Source of the DNA: Campanula takesimana
Lineage: Eukaryota > Streptophyta > Magnoliopsida > Asterales > Campanulaceae
Assembly (NCBI GenBank): GCA_026119855.1
Contig: JAOWBW010000598.1
Location: 682,001 to 746,000, forward strand
Direction of reading: 5' to 3'
Length of the DNA: 64,000 bases
In this document: positions 11,052 through 22,917 of the stretch, one piece after another
How the letters are laid out: every line of letters starts with the position of its first letter
How positions within the stretch are numbered: position 1 is the stretch's first letter
Translations under genes and position numbers: made by a program
Notes under the pieces: model-generated
Told to the model about the DNA's origin: nothing
Seen by the model: the letters and a program-made list of their open reading frames with translations, nothing else
Database searches by the model: none

Positions 11052-11599
11052 AAACTTTGGACCCTAAATTATTATCCGCCCTTCTAGAGATTGCCAATTT
11101 TCTCTTTGTAAATTTGGAAAGTGTGATGTTTTACGACTAAACCATGGTTTTATCACTTTTGCCCGTTTCTCTGTTGGGAAAAAAAAAAAAAAATTGCACT
11201 ACATGACATTTGTGTTAAATTTATATTCCACCATGTAACTTGTCCCCGGTACAAGTTCAATATAGCAAGGCATTGATAGAGTACTTTCCAACTTTGACAA
11301 AGTATATAATGACAACTATGTACCTAAAATGTGTTTTCGTTGTCATGGCGAAAATGAAATCTTGATAGCGGCAACAATGTGATGATGGTAAGTGTGGAAA
11401 TTGATAGTGGGGCATGTACATGTTGTGGTGGAAATGAAGTCCTTAACTAAATTTAACGTTTCGTTCCATGGTTGGTCAATCCCAAACATTAGCCAATCGG
11501 ATTCAAAGATTTTGTGCTTAATTGCATGAGTTCGTTTTCAGATTTCAGATTTCATTTCTTGCCAAAAATAATGGACTGTCAATTTTTTGTCACTCACTA

Positions 11600-11685
11600 T
11601 TGGAAATGACGGACACTGTTTATAATGTTACTAACCGGAGTAGTATGTACGTAGTAACATTATAAACAGTGTCCGTCATTTCCAA
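11600..11685. repeat. Perfect 33-bp inverted repeat with 20-base loop
   Basis: Arm 11600-11632 (starts TTGGAAATGACGGACACTG) is exactly complementary to 11653-11685. The right flank (11672-11720) is repeated imperfectly at 11748-11795 (AAAGTTCAC.TATGTTGTCGTC). Confidence 0.9.
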
Positions 11686-11955
11686 AAGTTCACCTATGTT
11701 GTCGTCCTGCTATGTGTATCGTACCACTGTCATGGTATATAGTGTTTGTCAATTCCAGAAAGTTCACGGATGTTGTCGTCGAGCTATTGGTTGCATGTAA
11801 TCTCGTTTTTTGGTCCCAATCTTGTGGGTAATTGGTGCGTTATGTAATTAATAAGTTTGTCTATACAATTAGAGGTTATCAGATATTAAGTCGAACGTTT
11901 TTTACCCCTATTTCAAAACAAACGTCTATATTGTTTTAATATATATTATATATTA

Positions 11956-12294
11956 GGGTCGCGCTCTTGTGAGAACCATTTTATATGAGAACCGTGAGAA
12001 CCAATCATAACCATTAGATTAGAAAAAAAATCAAGGGTCCAGATGTTAGATACATTGGATACACTTGGATACATTAGTAATTTCGAAAACCATGGATACA
12101 TTAGTTTTTAACATAGTGTATCCAAGTGCAACACTTAGATACAATACTTATTAACCATTGTATCCAAATGTAATATCGATTTTTTGTATGTATTTAAGTG
12201 TATCAATTGTATCTAACATATGGACCATTGATTTTTTTTCTAATCTAATGGTTATGATTGGTTCTCACGATATTTAGGTTCTCATTTGAGCATC
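11956..12294. mobile_element. Foldback MITE of about 340 bp
   Basis: The left part (from GGGTCGCGCTC, including GAGAACCAATCATAACCATT) is complementary to the right part ending in GAGC. The core is built of repeated TGTATCCAA/TTGGATACA words. Family and TSD are unresolved. Confidence 0.65.
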
Positions 12295-12566
12295 TACCTA
12301 CCTATATATATATATATATATATAGGACTTATTTCAAGACATGTGTAGGATCCATAAGTTATTGAAGTTCTAGATCAATCATTTGTATTTGGCACACACA
12401 GGTTTTCAATTTTCCTAAAATTAAGAAAAAATCATAAAATTCCAATAATAATAATAATCAGAGAGTTCGCAATTGCTCCTGTTGAAGGTGGAGATGTGTT
12501 TTTCTAGAGGATAGTAGAAGGAAAGGAAGCCCATAGGGGAAATGAGAATATACATCAACTAGTATA

Positions 12567-12803
12567 CTCCATCCGTCCCATTTTAAGAGTCAAAAAAATG
12601 GGTGAGTTTAAGAATTAAGGAAAAAGTGATGTGTTGTGAGTGTTGATAGTTTGATAAGAGAGAGAAAGTGGGGTAGAGAAGAGTTAGTGGATAATTGTTG
12701 TGAGTATGACATGTAGGACCCACTTTCCATGTTAGGATTTTGACTCTTAAAATAATGGAACGCCATTTTATGAAATTTTTTACTCTTAAAATGAGGGAGG
12801 GAG
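12567..12803. mobile_element. Stowaway-like MITE
   Basis: CTCCATCCGTCCCATTTTAA at the left matches the complement of TTAAAATGAGGGAGGGAG at the right. TA precedes the left end; the right flank is AA, so the TSD is degraded. Confidence 0.7.
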
Positions 12804-12957
12804 AATGATAATGCAACATACTGTTGAGATGTGGTTTCGCAAATGGAGTAGACTGTTTTTGCGCCTTTACTGCACTTGATTCAGTGATTTTCACTTGACT
12901 TCATTTTACAAATACTCCTTCGTCTAACAAATGATAATTTCACTTGAATCTTTACTA

Positions 12958-13206
12958 CTCCCTCCGTCCCAAATAACTGCATTTTGTATTTGCACAACTC
13001 TAAGAAATGTAATATTATCATGACTTAGTGACAAAAGTTCAACTTTACCCTATTAGTGTGCAAATTTTTTACATAATGTCTCACACTAAGATAATTACTA
13101 AAAGAGAACAAGTTTCAATGCAGGATAAAAGAGAGATTTAGCTCAAAAGTGACAATATTTGACCAAAATTTTGTCCAAAAGTGACAATTATTTGAACCGG
13201 AGGGAG
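12958..13206. mobile_element. Stowaway-like MITE, 249 bp
   Basis: CTCCCTCCGTCCCAAATAA at the left and a right end CCGGAGGGAG are flanked by TA on both sides. Subterminal sequence (AAAAGTGACAAT) recurs twice near the right end. Confidence 0.8.
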
Positions 13207-14159
13207 TATAACTTGTATAAAAAAATATATATTTATAAAATATCTTTTAAAATAAAATTTAAATATTTATTTAGGTCCGTATGTAAATATTACAACTCCC
13301 TTGTCTTAAATGAATATCTAAATTTCATTTTAAGGAAATCAGATTTTTTTTACGTTTCATACAATTTAGTGCCAAAGATTCATATATAATCATGTAATCT
13401 TCTTTCCAAATATTTAGTTTTGCATGTATAAAGTGACTAGAGAAAAAAATTGGTAAAAAAAGTCTAGGCAATTTTTTCTTCAAAAAAAGTCATAAGACCA
13501 ACTCTCTTACAAATTATTCTAAAGTTCAAATTTTTATGCAATAAGACTATCATATTTCCATCACGAAAGAAGAAATTGAGAACAAAAGGTGCCACATATG
13601 TTAGTTTCAAAATTAACATTCCTTTTGTCCAATTTAAATGGAAAAACTGAAAGTTATGCACGAGAATTAAGGAAAAAGTTAAAAAGTTGCGAGTGTAAAT
13701 AATTGGTTAGGAGAGAGAAAATGGGGTATAGATAGCAAGAGTTAGTTTATGTGGGTATGAAAAGTAGGTCCCATTGACTAAAAAATGTTATAAAATTTCC
13801 ATTCTAGTCTTTTGCAATTTTAAATAATACACCCAAAATGATTAATTTTATAATTTATAATGAGACGTAGTGAGTATTTGATTTTTAAATAAAATAATAA
13901 TGTTAGTAAAAACCAATCATAATGCAGAAAATGTTACTTGCCAAAAAACTTGTTTTTCTCTAACATTAAGGAAATAGTATATTTTAAATGTGTGGTGACA
14001 CCGCCTTCAAAAAAAAAAATGTGTGGTGACACTATTTAAATGGTTACAACTTATTTAAAACGTGTGTTGACACTATTTTAATTAAAAGAAATTTATTTTA
14101 AAACACGAGTTGACACTATCGTAGGTAACTAGAACTTATTCACATTGGAATTATATCCT
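13207..14159. other. Decayed MITE and short tandem repeats
   Basis: 13620-13880 resembles an old MITE of the 12567 family (GAGAATTAAGGAAAAAGTTA, GAGAGAGAAAATGGGGTA) without clear ends. 13990-14120 has four spaced copies of GTG(T/A)G(G/T)TGACACTAT. No gene is seen. Confidence 0.5.
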
Positions 14160-14720
14160 TTCTTGCTCCGCCCTGTCTTCAGGAGTGAGGGTGTATCCAA
14201 GGCCGAATAGTCATTGTAGGTTCTTACCTAGCCCCAGCCCCCGGTATGAAGTCCATATTTCGTAGTATCTTGCAACGGGTGCCATTTTGTCTGATGTCTT
14301 GGTGAGATCGATTGCGCAGATCTGTGCTTGGGCGACTATCTCGAAGCCATTGAAGAGTCTGCTCTCCTCTCCGTGTTGTATTTGCAGCACGGGTATGCCC
14401 TTGGTGTCCGTCCCTTGGGCAGTTACTAGGTCACTGTAGACAACCGTTACTTCATTTCCCGATTGGAACTTCTCACATTGATGCAAGGAAGAGGGAACTG
14501 CGCCAGACTGGTGTAGCCATGGCTGGCCTAGAAGGAGAGAGAAGGTGGCAGGGATGTCTATGACTTGAAATTCAGTAGGTAGGATCTTGGTTCCGACTGA
14601 AATGGGCAGAGTGACAACGCCTATAACTGCACGACAAGTTGAGTCGTAAGCTTTGATGGTTTGCTTAGATGGCCTCAAGTCAGTGGCGCTAACTCCAACG
14701 ACGTCTATCATCCTTGACGG

Positions 14721-15098
14721 TAGGGATGGCCAAAACCGTTCCGGTTCGGAACCGCCGGTTCCGGTTCGTCAAAAGGGGACCCTTAACCGGCCCGCACTTA
14801 CCCCGGTTCCGGTTTCGGTTTGGCACAATACGGTTCCGGTTCGGTCCGGTTCCGGTACGGTTCCGGTCCACTCCTTTAAAATTATTGAAAACAAGAGATT
14901 TTCGTACGGTTCCGGTTCCGGTTCCGGTTCCGGTCCGGTTCGGCATATATGTGACCCTGAACCGGCCCGCATGCCTTGCGGTTCCGGTTCGTCCGGTTCC
15001 GGTTTCCTCCCGGTTTGCTCCGGTTCCGGGCTTTTCCGGTCCGGTCCGGTCCGGTTTTCCGGTTCCGGTCCGGTTCCGGTCCGGTTTGGCCATCCCTA
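14721..15098. mobile_element. GC-rich hAT-type MITE, 378 bp, TSD CTTGACGG
   Basis: Ends TAGGGATGGCCAAAACCG and GGTTTGGCCATCCCTA are inverted repeats. An exact 8-bp duplication CTTGACGG lies at 14713-14720 and 15099-15106. The interior is almost entirely degenerate CCGGTTCCGGTTCGG-type repeats. The open frames on both strands (Gly-Ser-Gly, Arg-Phe-Arg or Asn-Arg-Thr-Gly repeats) are by-products of this. It interrupts the gypsy protease just after its active-site motif. Confidence 0.9.
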
Positions 15099-17541
15099 CT
15101 TGACGGCAAGATATTGATGGCAGAACCATTGTCAATAAATACACGAGGGATTTTCTTGCCATTAACCTCAATATTGATATACAACGGTTCATTGTGATCG
15201 ACCCCAAACATTGGTTTGTCGCTCTGAGAAAGTGATGATGTTTCCGTAATGGATGTTGCCAATCATGTGCGTAACATTCTCTGGAGTAGTATTTGATGGA
15301 ACCATTGTAGCGGCTAGATTCTTTTCAAGCATCAGGCGGTGGGCAAGGGAGGAGGTGGGTAGAGACCATAATGAGATGTGTGCTTGGGTTTGTTTGAGTT
15401 GGGTAAGTATGGGGTCCTCTTTTTCGAGATCAGTTTGTTCGAGTTCTTTACCGAAGATCTTCTTGGCACCTTTGGGGTCGGATTGGTACACTTGACCGGA
15501 TCTTGTAAGTAAGCAAACTTCTATTCGTAACTCGTCTAGGGATAGTGGCGCCTCGTTGTGAGGGGGCGGAATTTCTATCTCCTTCCCCTCCTTGAAGATT
15601 TCGGCCTAAGACAAAGGTTGGTCAGGTTTGGGACTCTCTCTGTCTAGAGAATCTACTTCACTAGCTAACTCATCTAGAGACAACAAGTAGCAAGAAGTTC
15701 CTTTATTATTAATCATTGGTGTACAACTTGTTCCATCACAGTCCGCCACAACAGGCTCGGTCGGATCAGTGATCTCACTAATTTCTACCATGAGTACATC
15801 ACTAGCTATAGTATCCCTAGGGTCTTCCATGACGCCCGCGTGGATGAGCTCTTGTATGGCTTTCTTGAGGGTGAAGCATTCTTCGGTAGTATGACCGGTA
15901 CACTTGGTAGGGGCAGAATTTTGACAGGTCGCTGCGGAGATGAGGGAGGTGTCCTTCTAGTGGTTCGAGAGCCCTTTTTTGCACGAGGACTTGGAGGACA
16001 CTGGCCATTGTCACCTTTGATTTGGCAAAGGAATCAGTGAGCTCTAGAATGCTAATTCCACTTGTCTGAACCATGTTTACTCCACCATTTTTGGGAAGAG
16101 GATTATTCACCACGTTGGGACCCTTCGGTTTTTCAATCTTCTTATCATTGATCAACCCTTGAACCACACGCTTCAATTGGAGGCAACCATTCGTTCTGTG
16201 TCCCATATAATTGTGGTAATTGAAAAACTTGGAAGCATCCAAATCGGCTCTCGGATTGGCTGGTCGGTAGTTTTCTAACGGCTTAATGAGGCCTCTCTTG
16301 TGTAGCACAACAAAGACTTTCCCCATGGCATGCCAAAGTCATCAAAGTGTTCCTTCTCACGTTGCGGTTGAGCCCCATTTCTTGTGACGGCTTGGACATC
16401 AAAAGGAGCGTCATTTTGGACCATGTTGACTTGTCCGACGGCTTCTTTCCCACCCTTAGGCACAGGATTTACGGGAGCTTTGTAGTGGAAAGAGTTGTTG
16501 TTGCTTTTGGTAGTGTCTTTCGGTGGCACAATTCCGGTGATACCAGCTTCATACCTTACTCCGGCGTCAACCATTTCTCGCAATTCGGGGAAGTAACCAT
16601 TACCAATGGCCACTTTCAACTCAGGAAGCAAGCATTTGTAGAAAATATGATTCTGTTCCTTCGCCTTAGGGGATATTGGACCTCGCACAGTCTGTGGTTC
16701 CACCTCTTATAAAATTCATAGATAGGCTCGCCGGGCCTTTGCATGGTGTTCTCAAGGTCAGTTCGGTTCACATGCCAATCCAGATTAGCTTGGTACTTTT
16801 CACAGAACACGGCGCTAATTTGATCCCAAGTTTACCTCTTGCTTGGGTCTAGTCCCAAGAACTAGCGTAGGGCTATACCATCCAAAGTGCTATGGAAAAC
16901 ACGGGTCATTTGCTCGTTAATGCAATCTCGAGCTCTCATAGCTAGTACGTAACTATCCAAATGGGTCTTAGGGCAAGAATCACCATGGAACATCGCCACT
17001 TTAGGCATCTTGAAATCCTTTGGGAGAGCCCTAACTTGGCTAGGATTGATTGTCTTGGTGGTAGGAGCGGTTTGCTTGTCCACGATTTCCATCAGCTTAC
17101 GCATTTGTTCTTGCATGTCCATGACCACAGGGTGGTTGGAGATGTCAGGGACGAATTCCAGCAGAGTATTAGGAGGAGTTATTGAGGTGGTAGGGGCGGC
17201 CATCCCAACACTAAAAGGTAGTGACGGTGGAGGTAGTTTGCTAGTGGAGAGGTAGCCACCAAGCAATTCGGGGGAAGGTTCATAGACACCTTTGTTCTTG
17301 CTCATGGTGGTGGTTCCTCTTTGGGCATAAAGGGAAGGAGGTGGGACACTTCTGTAGCTTGGCAAGTGGAAGGTAGGGGCATTGGTGTTGGCGGGATAAT
17401 TGGTGTTAACTTCTTCATCCTCGACGTAGACAAGGTCATCACCATCGGCTATTACCTCGGCCCCTTTCTTTTGAATGTGGCTACTCAACTGTTGGTTGTG
17501 ATTCTCCAAAGTCTTGTTACTCTCCTTGATGTGGCGGATTT

Positions 17542-18360
17542 TGTATATTTTTTTTCTTATTTTCCTATGTATTTTAGTTCATTTTGATGTACTTAGACTA
17601 GATTTGATGTATTTGGGGTATTATATATCATTTGAGCTTTTATTGTAATCCGGGATAGAATAGTTCTTATTTATTTATTTATTTTCCGGATGTAATTTTT
17701 TGGTGAGCTTGAAAGTCTTGTCTCAAGGATCAAGAATAGTCAAGTCAAGTCAAAGTCAACCGGGCGGAAGAGTATAGGTCCAAACAGCGATTTGTTGAAG
17801 TTGAAGCACTGTTCTGCATTGTTGAAAAGTCCAGGGATTGCTGTGAAGAATCAAAAGACTACAGGGACCAAACTGCAAATAACTAAAACTCCAGGGACCT
17901 AATTGAAAATTTGGGCAAGTTGATTTCCGCATTAGTCAGCGGACGATCTCTGGCAGAGGGATATTATTTTTCTTTTCTTTTTCGTTTTCTTTTATTATTA
18001 TTCTTTTAATTTCTTTTTGAATTTTTTTTTAAGTCATTATTAGTAGAGAATTAAGGGAGATTAGGTTATCATTCTCTCTTGACTTTGAATACTACGTACT
18101 CTTTTTCTCTCTGAAGCTTTTTGTAACCCTTTCATGGAGAATTAACTCCATAGCTTTGGATTGAAAGCTTGAACCTACTTTAATTCAATTGAGGTAATTT
18201 TCTTATTCTCTTGTTTGATCTATTCATAATTTTGCTTGTTCCGATTTTAGGTTTATAATTAGGGTTTGTGGATTTGGCCAATCCATTAGTTATTTTTATG
18301 AATCTTTTCTAGAATTCTCTGTTCTGTGCCAGAATTAAGGTTTTCACCGTAGCATCTTCA
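17542..18360. mobile_element. Solo LTR inserted in gypsy gag, about 820 bp
   Basis: A TG...CA segment, AT-rich with pyrimidine-rich tracts, interrupts an otherwise continuous gag reading frame (LKAKIKSLDNS to its right, KIRHIKESNKTL to its left on the minus strand). Flanks CGGAT and CGAAT may be a TSD with one mismatch. Boundaries are accurate to a few bases. Orientation is uncertain. Confidence 0.55.
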
Positions 18361-18648
18361 CGAATTGTCGAGACTTTTGATCTTCGCTTTGAGACCAGCG
18401 AGGAAGTTCTGAAGGATTTGGGTAAGGCCATTGAGATTAGCCTCGGTGTTGAGCTCAGCGGTGCTAACGGTAGGAGCGACAAAGGCTGCAGAGACTGAAG
18501 TAGAAACGGGAGTTGTCATTGGAGATGTTGAGACTGAGAGCGGGGACGGATCAGAAGCTTCACGTTGTAGTCGACCACCCGAACGGACCCAAACTTGCTT
18601 TGCTGAAAGGTTGCAGGGAGGCGAATTTTTAGGAGGGGAGAGGCTCAT

Positions 18649-19467
18649 GCAAAGTATGTTTTAATTTACAGAAAATTGTACATTATTTACATCCTAATTG
18701 GTTGGAAGGGGTACCCCTTTTTCGTAACTAACTAGAAACTACGATTAGTGGAGGCGATCACTACGTCTATAGACCCCTTGTTTTTCACCTGCCTTGCACA
18801 CCCCCAAACGGACAATTCGGGCGAGGGTACTATAGGGCAAGCGGCTTCCACCAATCAACGAATTCTACGACTAACCCGTCCTTAAATGCAATTAACGTGA
18901 TGTCTATGTCACATCATACACAAGTTAATGATGAGCGGAGATCTTGACAACATACACTCATCTTACCATGGCACGTCCCTTGTAGGGAAATCAATTTTTT
19001 GTGCACTTTCTCTCAAAGATCTCGACTCATCATTGACTTGGGGATGACTAGACATAGACAACACGTTATTTGTCTATTAAGAAAAAGCTAGCCAAACCAA
19101 CCGGTCACAAGTTTGGAGTGTCCTAACCTTTACGTGTGGGTTGACACGAGTAGGGTAAAAGGTCCCCACCGCTCGCAAAGCGTACACGGTGAGTGGAGGA
19201 AACGAGTGTCTCGAAAGAGGGCGACAATAGCACCACCAATTTCTGCACATTGAATGCTCCGAGGGTAATGAGGGTTTGTGCAGTGCCGACACGGACTATT
19301 GTGGTGTGTGGCAAGAAACTAATTCTTTTTAGGGAGAAAAAGAGAAGTTTTTGATGTTTGCATGTATGCAATGCAATGAAAGAGAGAGAGAGAGAAAGAA
19401 GATAAGAATGTACATCATGATAACAACGAAAGTTAGACCCACTAAGTTTGAAATAGATTCAAAGCAG
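18649..19467 (-). other. Ty3/gypsy untranslated leader
   Basis: Lies between the PBS and gag. No open frame with family similarity. A (GA)n stretch lies at 19381-19397. Confidence 0.5.
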
Positions 19468-19485
19468 TCCCCAGCAGAGTCGCCA
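19468..19485 (-). promoter_or_regulatory. Primer-binding site of the gypsy element
   Basis: On the minus strand the sequence TGGCGACTCTGCTGGGGA follows the LTR end CACA by one base. This is the usual place and start (TGG) of a tRNA-primed minus-strand site. From memory it suits an Arg tRNA, as in Tat/Ogre-type elements; not checked. Confidence 0.7.
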
Positions 19486-19486
19486 C

Positions 19487-20640
19487 TGTGAATACCCCTT
19501 TCCGATGAAGCGACGCATGGGAAGTTTTCTTGTGATTATTATTTAATAAAAGAGATATTCATAGCAACATTAAAAATATGAGAGTCGCCACGCCGTTTTA
19601 ATTAGCAAAACATTGAGACACGCATGTAAATGGGTTCAGGGGTCAAATTATGATAAGAGAAGAATATTAAGCTTATCACTCCTATCGCCCGAATGATCGG
19701 TCTTTCTATCATGATGGGGTGTAGGTTGTGTGTTGTGTTTTGAGACCGATCCGAAAATTGTCTACGTTCTTCTCAATGTGAGAAGCTCAGGTCAGCGTAG
19801 TTCGAGAAGAATTTAGAATAGGCAGAAAAAACGGGATCATGCATAATGATGGGGAGATTTACCTAAAGATTAGGGTTTAGAAGTAGTTCCTAGATCATGT
19901 TCGGGTTGATGAACCCTAGATCATCATCGGATATGAAATAACATATTAATCATGAAGATCGAAACCCTAAATCTAGCATAAATAAGGTTTTAATCTAAAA
20001 ACATGAAGAACATGTGAAGAACATATTATGAATATATGAATGTCAAGAACATATGAATAAACATGTTAAGAACATGAATATTATGGATCTAAATTAAGAA
20101 CATGGCAAGAACATGAAGAAAAAAGTTAGAAAACTTACCTATGTTGGCAAGAATTAATCTTGGATCTTCTTAAGAACTTTGAGGATATTCTTGGATGCTT
20201 GAAATACTTGATTTGGGAGCAAAATCGTCACTTAGGAAGCTTGAATGTTCTTAGAAATGACTAGTGGAACTCTGGAATCGGGATCCTTAATTATGAGGCA
20301 AGGGAGGCCTTTATATAGGAAACTGGCGGAGAGATCTGACGGCTGAGATCTGAGGAGGCAAACATGGCCGCCTGGCCATGGACGGAAGTGGCCGCGTGGC
20401 CAGAGTCAAAAGTGGCGGCGTGGCCAAGTCTTCTGGCTGACGTGATTTTCAAGCGATGGTTTGATTTGGTTTATGGAAACCCTATTTTGGTTATTTTTTG
20501 GGATATTCTAGAATATTGAGCTATATTTTGGAAATCCGGGACAAGTCTTTACAAGGTTTCTAATTCTTATAAAGTCCTTGTATACTTGGGAAAGCCCTAA
20601 TAAAATCATTTTCAGATCGGGTACTAATAGAGAGATATCT
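19487..20640 (-). repeat. 5' LTR of the gypsy element
   Basis: Ends (minus strand) in GGGTATTCACA at 19487. The right boundary is uncertain because the next LTR fragment starts at about 20667. An internal short repeat GTGGCC(G/A)CGTGGCCA recurs three times near 20366-20424. ATATGAA/AAGAACATG words are repeated near 19990-20120. Confidence 0.55.
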
Positions 20641-20666
20641 GCTTAGGCCACTCGATGAGTGAGATT

Positions 20667-21568
20667 GGTGATAGTGCATGGCCATGCCCAAATGAATTGA
20701 TGTGATCAATGTCATTTGCTCATATCAGTCTACTCAAGATCGAGAAAACATTGGACAACATAAGTTGACTTGGACCATGACTTATGTCCAATATGATATC
20801 GCGTGACAAAGGGATTGTGATATGTTCTATAAGGTAACTATGGACTTTCAAAGTTATACTATTTGGGTAGTCATAAAGGCTTCCTAGAGTCCCCTTATGA
20901 CTTACGGGTTCTGACTTGTTCGGACTCGTTGCCAACTTAGTATAATCCTATTGGGTCACACACATTAGAACGGATTGAAAAAGCTGAAAATCTGGGAATC
21001 GGAGAACTGCTGACCATACGGCTCCACAGGAGGAGTACGGCTCTCTGGGAGCCGTACGGCTGCCTTACGCGTTTCTGGTCAGATTTCTGAGATTTCTTCT
21101 TAGAGAAGGAATCCCGAGTCCCAAAAGAATTAGGTCAAACCTCTCATATAAAAAGGAGTGCTGGGTTTTGCAGCCCTTAACCCCATTGATAACATAGGTT
21201 TTGGAAACCTATATCAATTGTTTGTGAAACATTAAAATATAGAGAGGAAGGATTATTAATTTGAAATCTATGATCATCAAATTCAATAATCAATGTAGCA
21301 AAACAATTCCTACGAAGAAAGCGTTTTTTCATCAAGCCTTTAGATCTAGCAATCACATCAATAATGTGTTCTTGAGTCCGTTCGACGTGTGGATACCGAT
21401 AGAGGGTGTTTGCTTTAGCACATTAAAGTTTGTGTTCATGGATGCGATCTTCAAGGGTTAGTATTCTTTCATCTTGTATTTAATTTACTCAACATAGACG
21501 GATCTAGGCTCATGGGTATTTGATTTCATGTTATTATTCCGCTGCGCATGGTGCATCAAAACCCAACA
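20667..21568 (+). repeat. LTR related to the 8.5-kb copia LTR (solo or truncated)
   Basis: Collinear with 30300-31294: AAATGAATTGAT, GACAAAGGGATTGTGA, TTATACTATTTGGGTAG, CCAACTTAGTATAATCCTA and the end GCTGCGCATG...AACCCAACA occur in the same order. It lacks the first about 480 bp of the intact LTR. No matching TSD is found (GAGAT versus TGTCT). At 21008-21070 it carries repeated TACGGCT words where the intact LTR has GGCGGCCGCAC words. Confidence 0.7.
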
Positions 21569-21800
21569 TGTCTCACGTGTAAGACCGTCTCAAATAAGTT
21601 TTTGTCGAAGCATAATAGGAAATGGTGTTAGTCTCATTCCATTTTCTTTTTGCTCCAAGCTTTTAATTTTGCTTTGAGGTTAGATTTTATGTCCCCCTCG
21701 GTGTACTGTACTGAGATGGTCAGCCCCATCACCTTTCATTTCATTTATTAACTAATAAAACTTGAGGGGCATTTCCCTTTTCGAATAAAAAAAATAAAAA
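21569..21800 (+). mobile_element. LINE-like 3' tail
   Basis: Ends in TTATTAACTAATAAAACTTGAGG, then an A-rich run. This resembles 3' UTR tails of plant L1-type LINEs. No reverse transcriptase is attached. Confidence 0.4.
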
Positions 21801-22860
21801 ATTGTTCGAGCTTAAGTCGAGCCAATACTTGAGGTCTCTCAAATTTGAGATTTTCGAGCGGAACTCAAGTTGAGCTCAAACAGCCGAAGAACAACAATCT
21901 AGTTCCAATAATGCTTCTTTTGTTTCGGAAAATTTGTCCCATTTCAACTTTTTATTGTCAATATATGAATTTTGATCGAGTATTGGTGTCAGATTTAATT
22001 TCAAGGACAGAGGGAGGATCTAACTTTTACCACCTACAATTTCTTTATTTATCTTACCTTCATTATCTCATTTGTCAACGTATAAAGTGAGGCTCCATTT
22101 GACAGCTCAGATTAAAGTCAAATTTTCAAATTGAAAGAATAAAATGTATTTCAAGGACTTCAAATTGGTCTACAATTTCTACAAATTGGACTTAAGTGAT
22201 CCAAACATGCCCTCATATTCTTTTTATTACTACTATTGGGTGCTATTATTTGATTTATGACCGTCAGACATTTCTTCTGACATGTTAATAAGTTGTCACG
22301 ATCTCTTTAAATTACTCAAAGGATTCAAATAAGGACAACGATACACATAGTGAAAAATCTTAGTAAAACTTTGTAATCCGTTGGATGAGTTTTTATCAGT
22401 GGAGTTTACAAAGATTTATCACAATCCAACGGATTATAAAGTTTCACTACGAGTTTTCATTATACGTATCATTATCCTTCAATTAAAGCAGACTGGAGAA
22501 GTTCCACCACTGGTTAACCCTAGCAATGTATAAAGGTAAGTAGTCAACTATCATGCATTTAAGATTATAAAAAAAACATATTACGAGTAGTTAAAGTGTG
22601 CATTATGAAAACGCTAAATGCAGTGATGGTACATTCCTTTGCAAATATTTCCGGTCCACGTCTCGTTGACACAATAATAATCAATCAAAATAAGCGAAGA
22701 AATGATAGATTGATCAAAATTTTATGGGTATTTGACCTTTTAACTAAAACGGACATCAAATCTTTGATGGAACAATTTCCACTAATGCCTTAACTCAAAT
22801 CTGGAATAAGTTAGAGAGGGAAGATGAAGGCGGAAGCGTTACCTATTGAATCCATATTGA
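21801..22860. other. Intergenic with one foldback
   Basis: No gene. The foldback at 22331-22479 is listed separately. Confidence 0.5.
22331..22479. mobile_element. Foldback MITE, about 55-bp arms
   Basis: 22331-22385 (AAGGACAACGATACACATAG onward) is complementary, with mismatches, to 22425-22479 (ending in ATCATTATCCTT). The loop is about 39 bases. TSD not resolved. Confidence 0.75.
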
Positions 22861-22885
22861 TGTTGCCTTAGGGAGAATGAAGAAG

Positions 22886-22917
<32 letters not shown>

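Larger units (their letters stand above)
10084..11955. other. Helitron 5' flank and intergenic sequence
   Basis: The RPA gene's upstream region has TTTAAATA near 10164-10173 as a TATA candidate. The unplaced Helitron 5' end is expected somewhere here. Two inverted repeats are listed separately. No coding frame has family support. Confidence 0.4.
14160..18648 (-). pseudogene. Ty3/gypsy gag-protease pseudogene
   Basis: The N-terminus (MSLSPPKNSPPCNLSAKQ) starts at 18648 and stops at the solo LTR. The frame resumes near 17540 (IKESNKTLENHNQQL). The capsid part includes PKVAMFHGDSCPKTHLDSY at about 16990 and RPGEPIYEFYKRWNHRLCE at about 16700. A degenerate zinc-knuckle-like block (FFNYHNYMGHRTNGC) lies at about 16200. 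The aspartic protease core FIDNGSAINILPS lies at about 15120, is cut by the hAT MITE, and continues at 14711 (VVGVSATDLRPS, then FSLLLGQPWLHQSGAVPSSL). Several frame changes and stops are present, for example near 15600, 16330, 16830 and 14210. In the intact family this polyprotein forms the virus-like particle and processes itself. Here it cannot be translated as one chain. Confidence 0.75.
14160..20640 (-). mobile_element. Truncated Ty3/gypsy retrotransposon (5' LTR, gag, protease only)
   Basis: On the minus strand the order is a 5' LTR (about 20640 to 19487), a PBS (19468-19485), a leader, gag, and the beginning of a protease. The sequence then ends abruptly near 14160, before reverse transcriptase. 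No 3' LTR is found. The gag and protease are split by a solo LTR (17542-18360) and a hAT MITE (14721-15098). The right LTR edge is not precisely placed. I infer a 3' truncation that removed reverse transcriptase, RNase H and integrase. Confidence 0.75.

Noticed and set aside
12293..12330. Possible 5' end of the large Helitron (TCCTATATATAT on the minus strand)
   Set aside because: The preceding base is G, not A, and the run is a plain microsatellite.
14689..15207. Several overlapping open frames on both strands rich in Gly-Ser, Arg-Phe or Asn-Arg-Thr-Gly
   Set aside because: They are by-products of the CCGGTT-type repeat inside a hAT MITE and have no independent gene signals.
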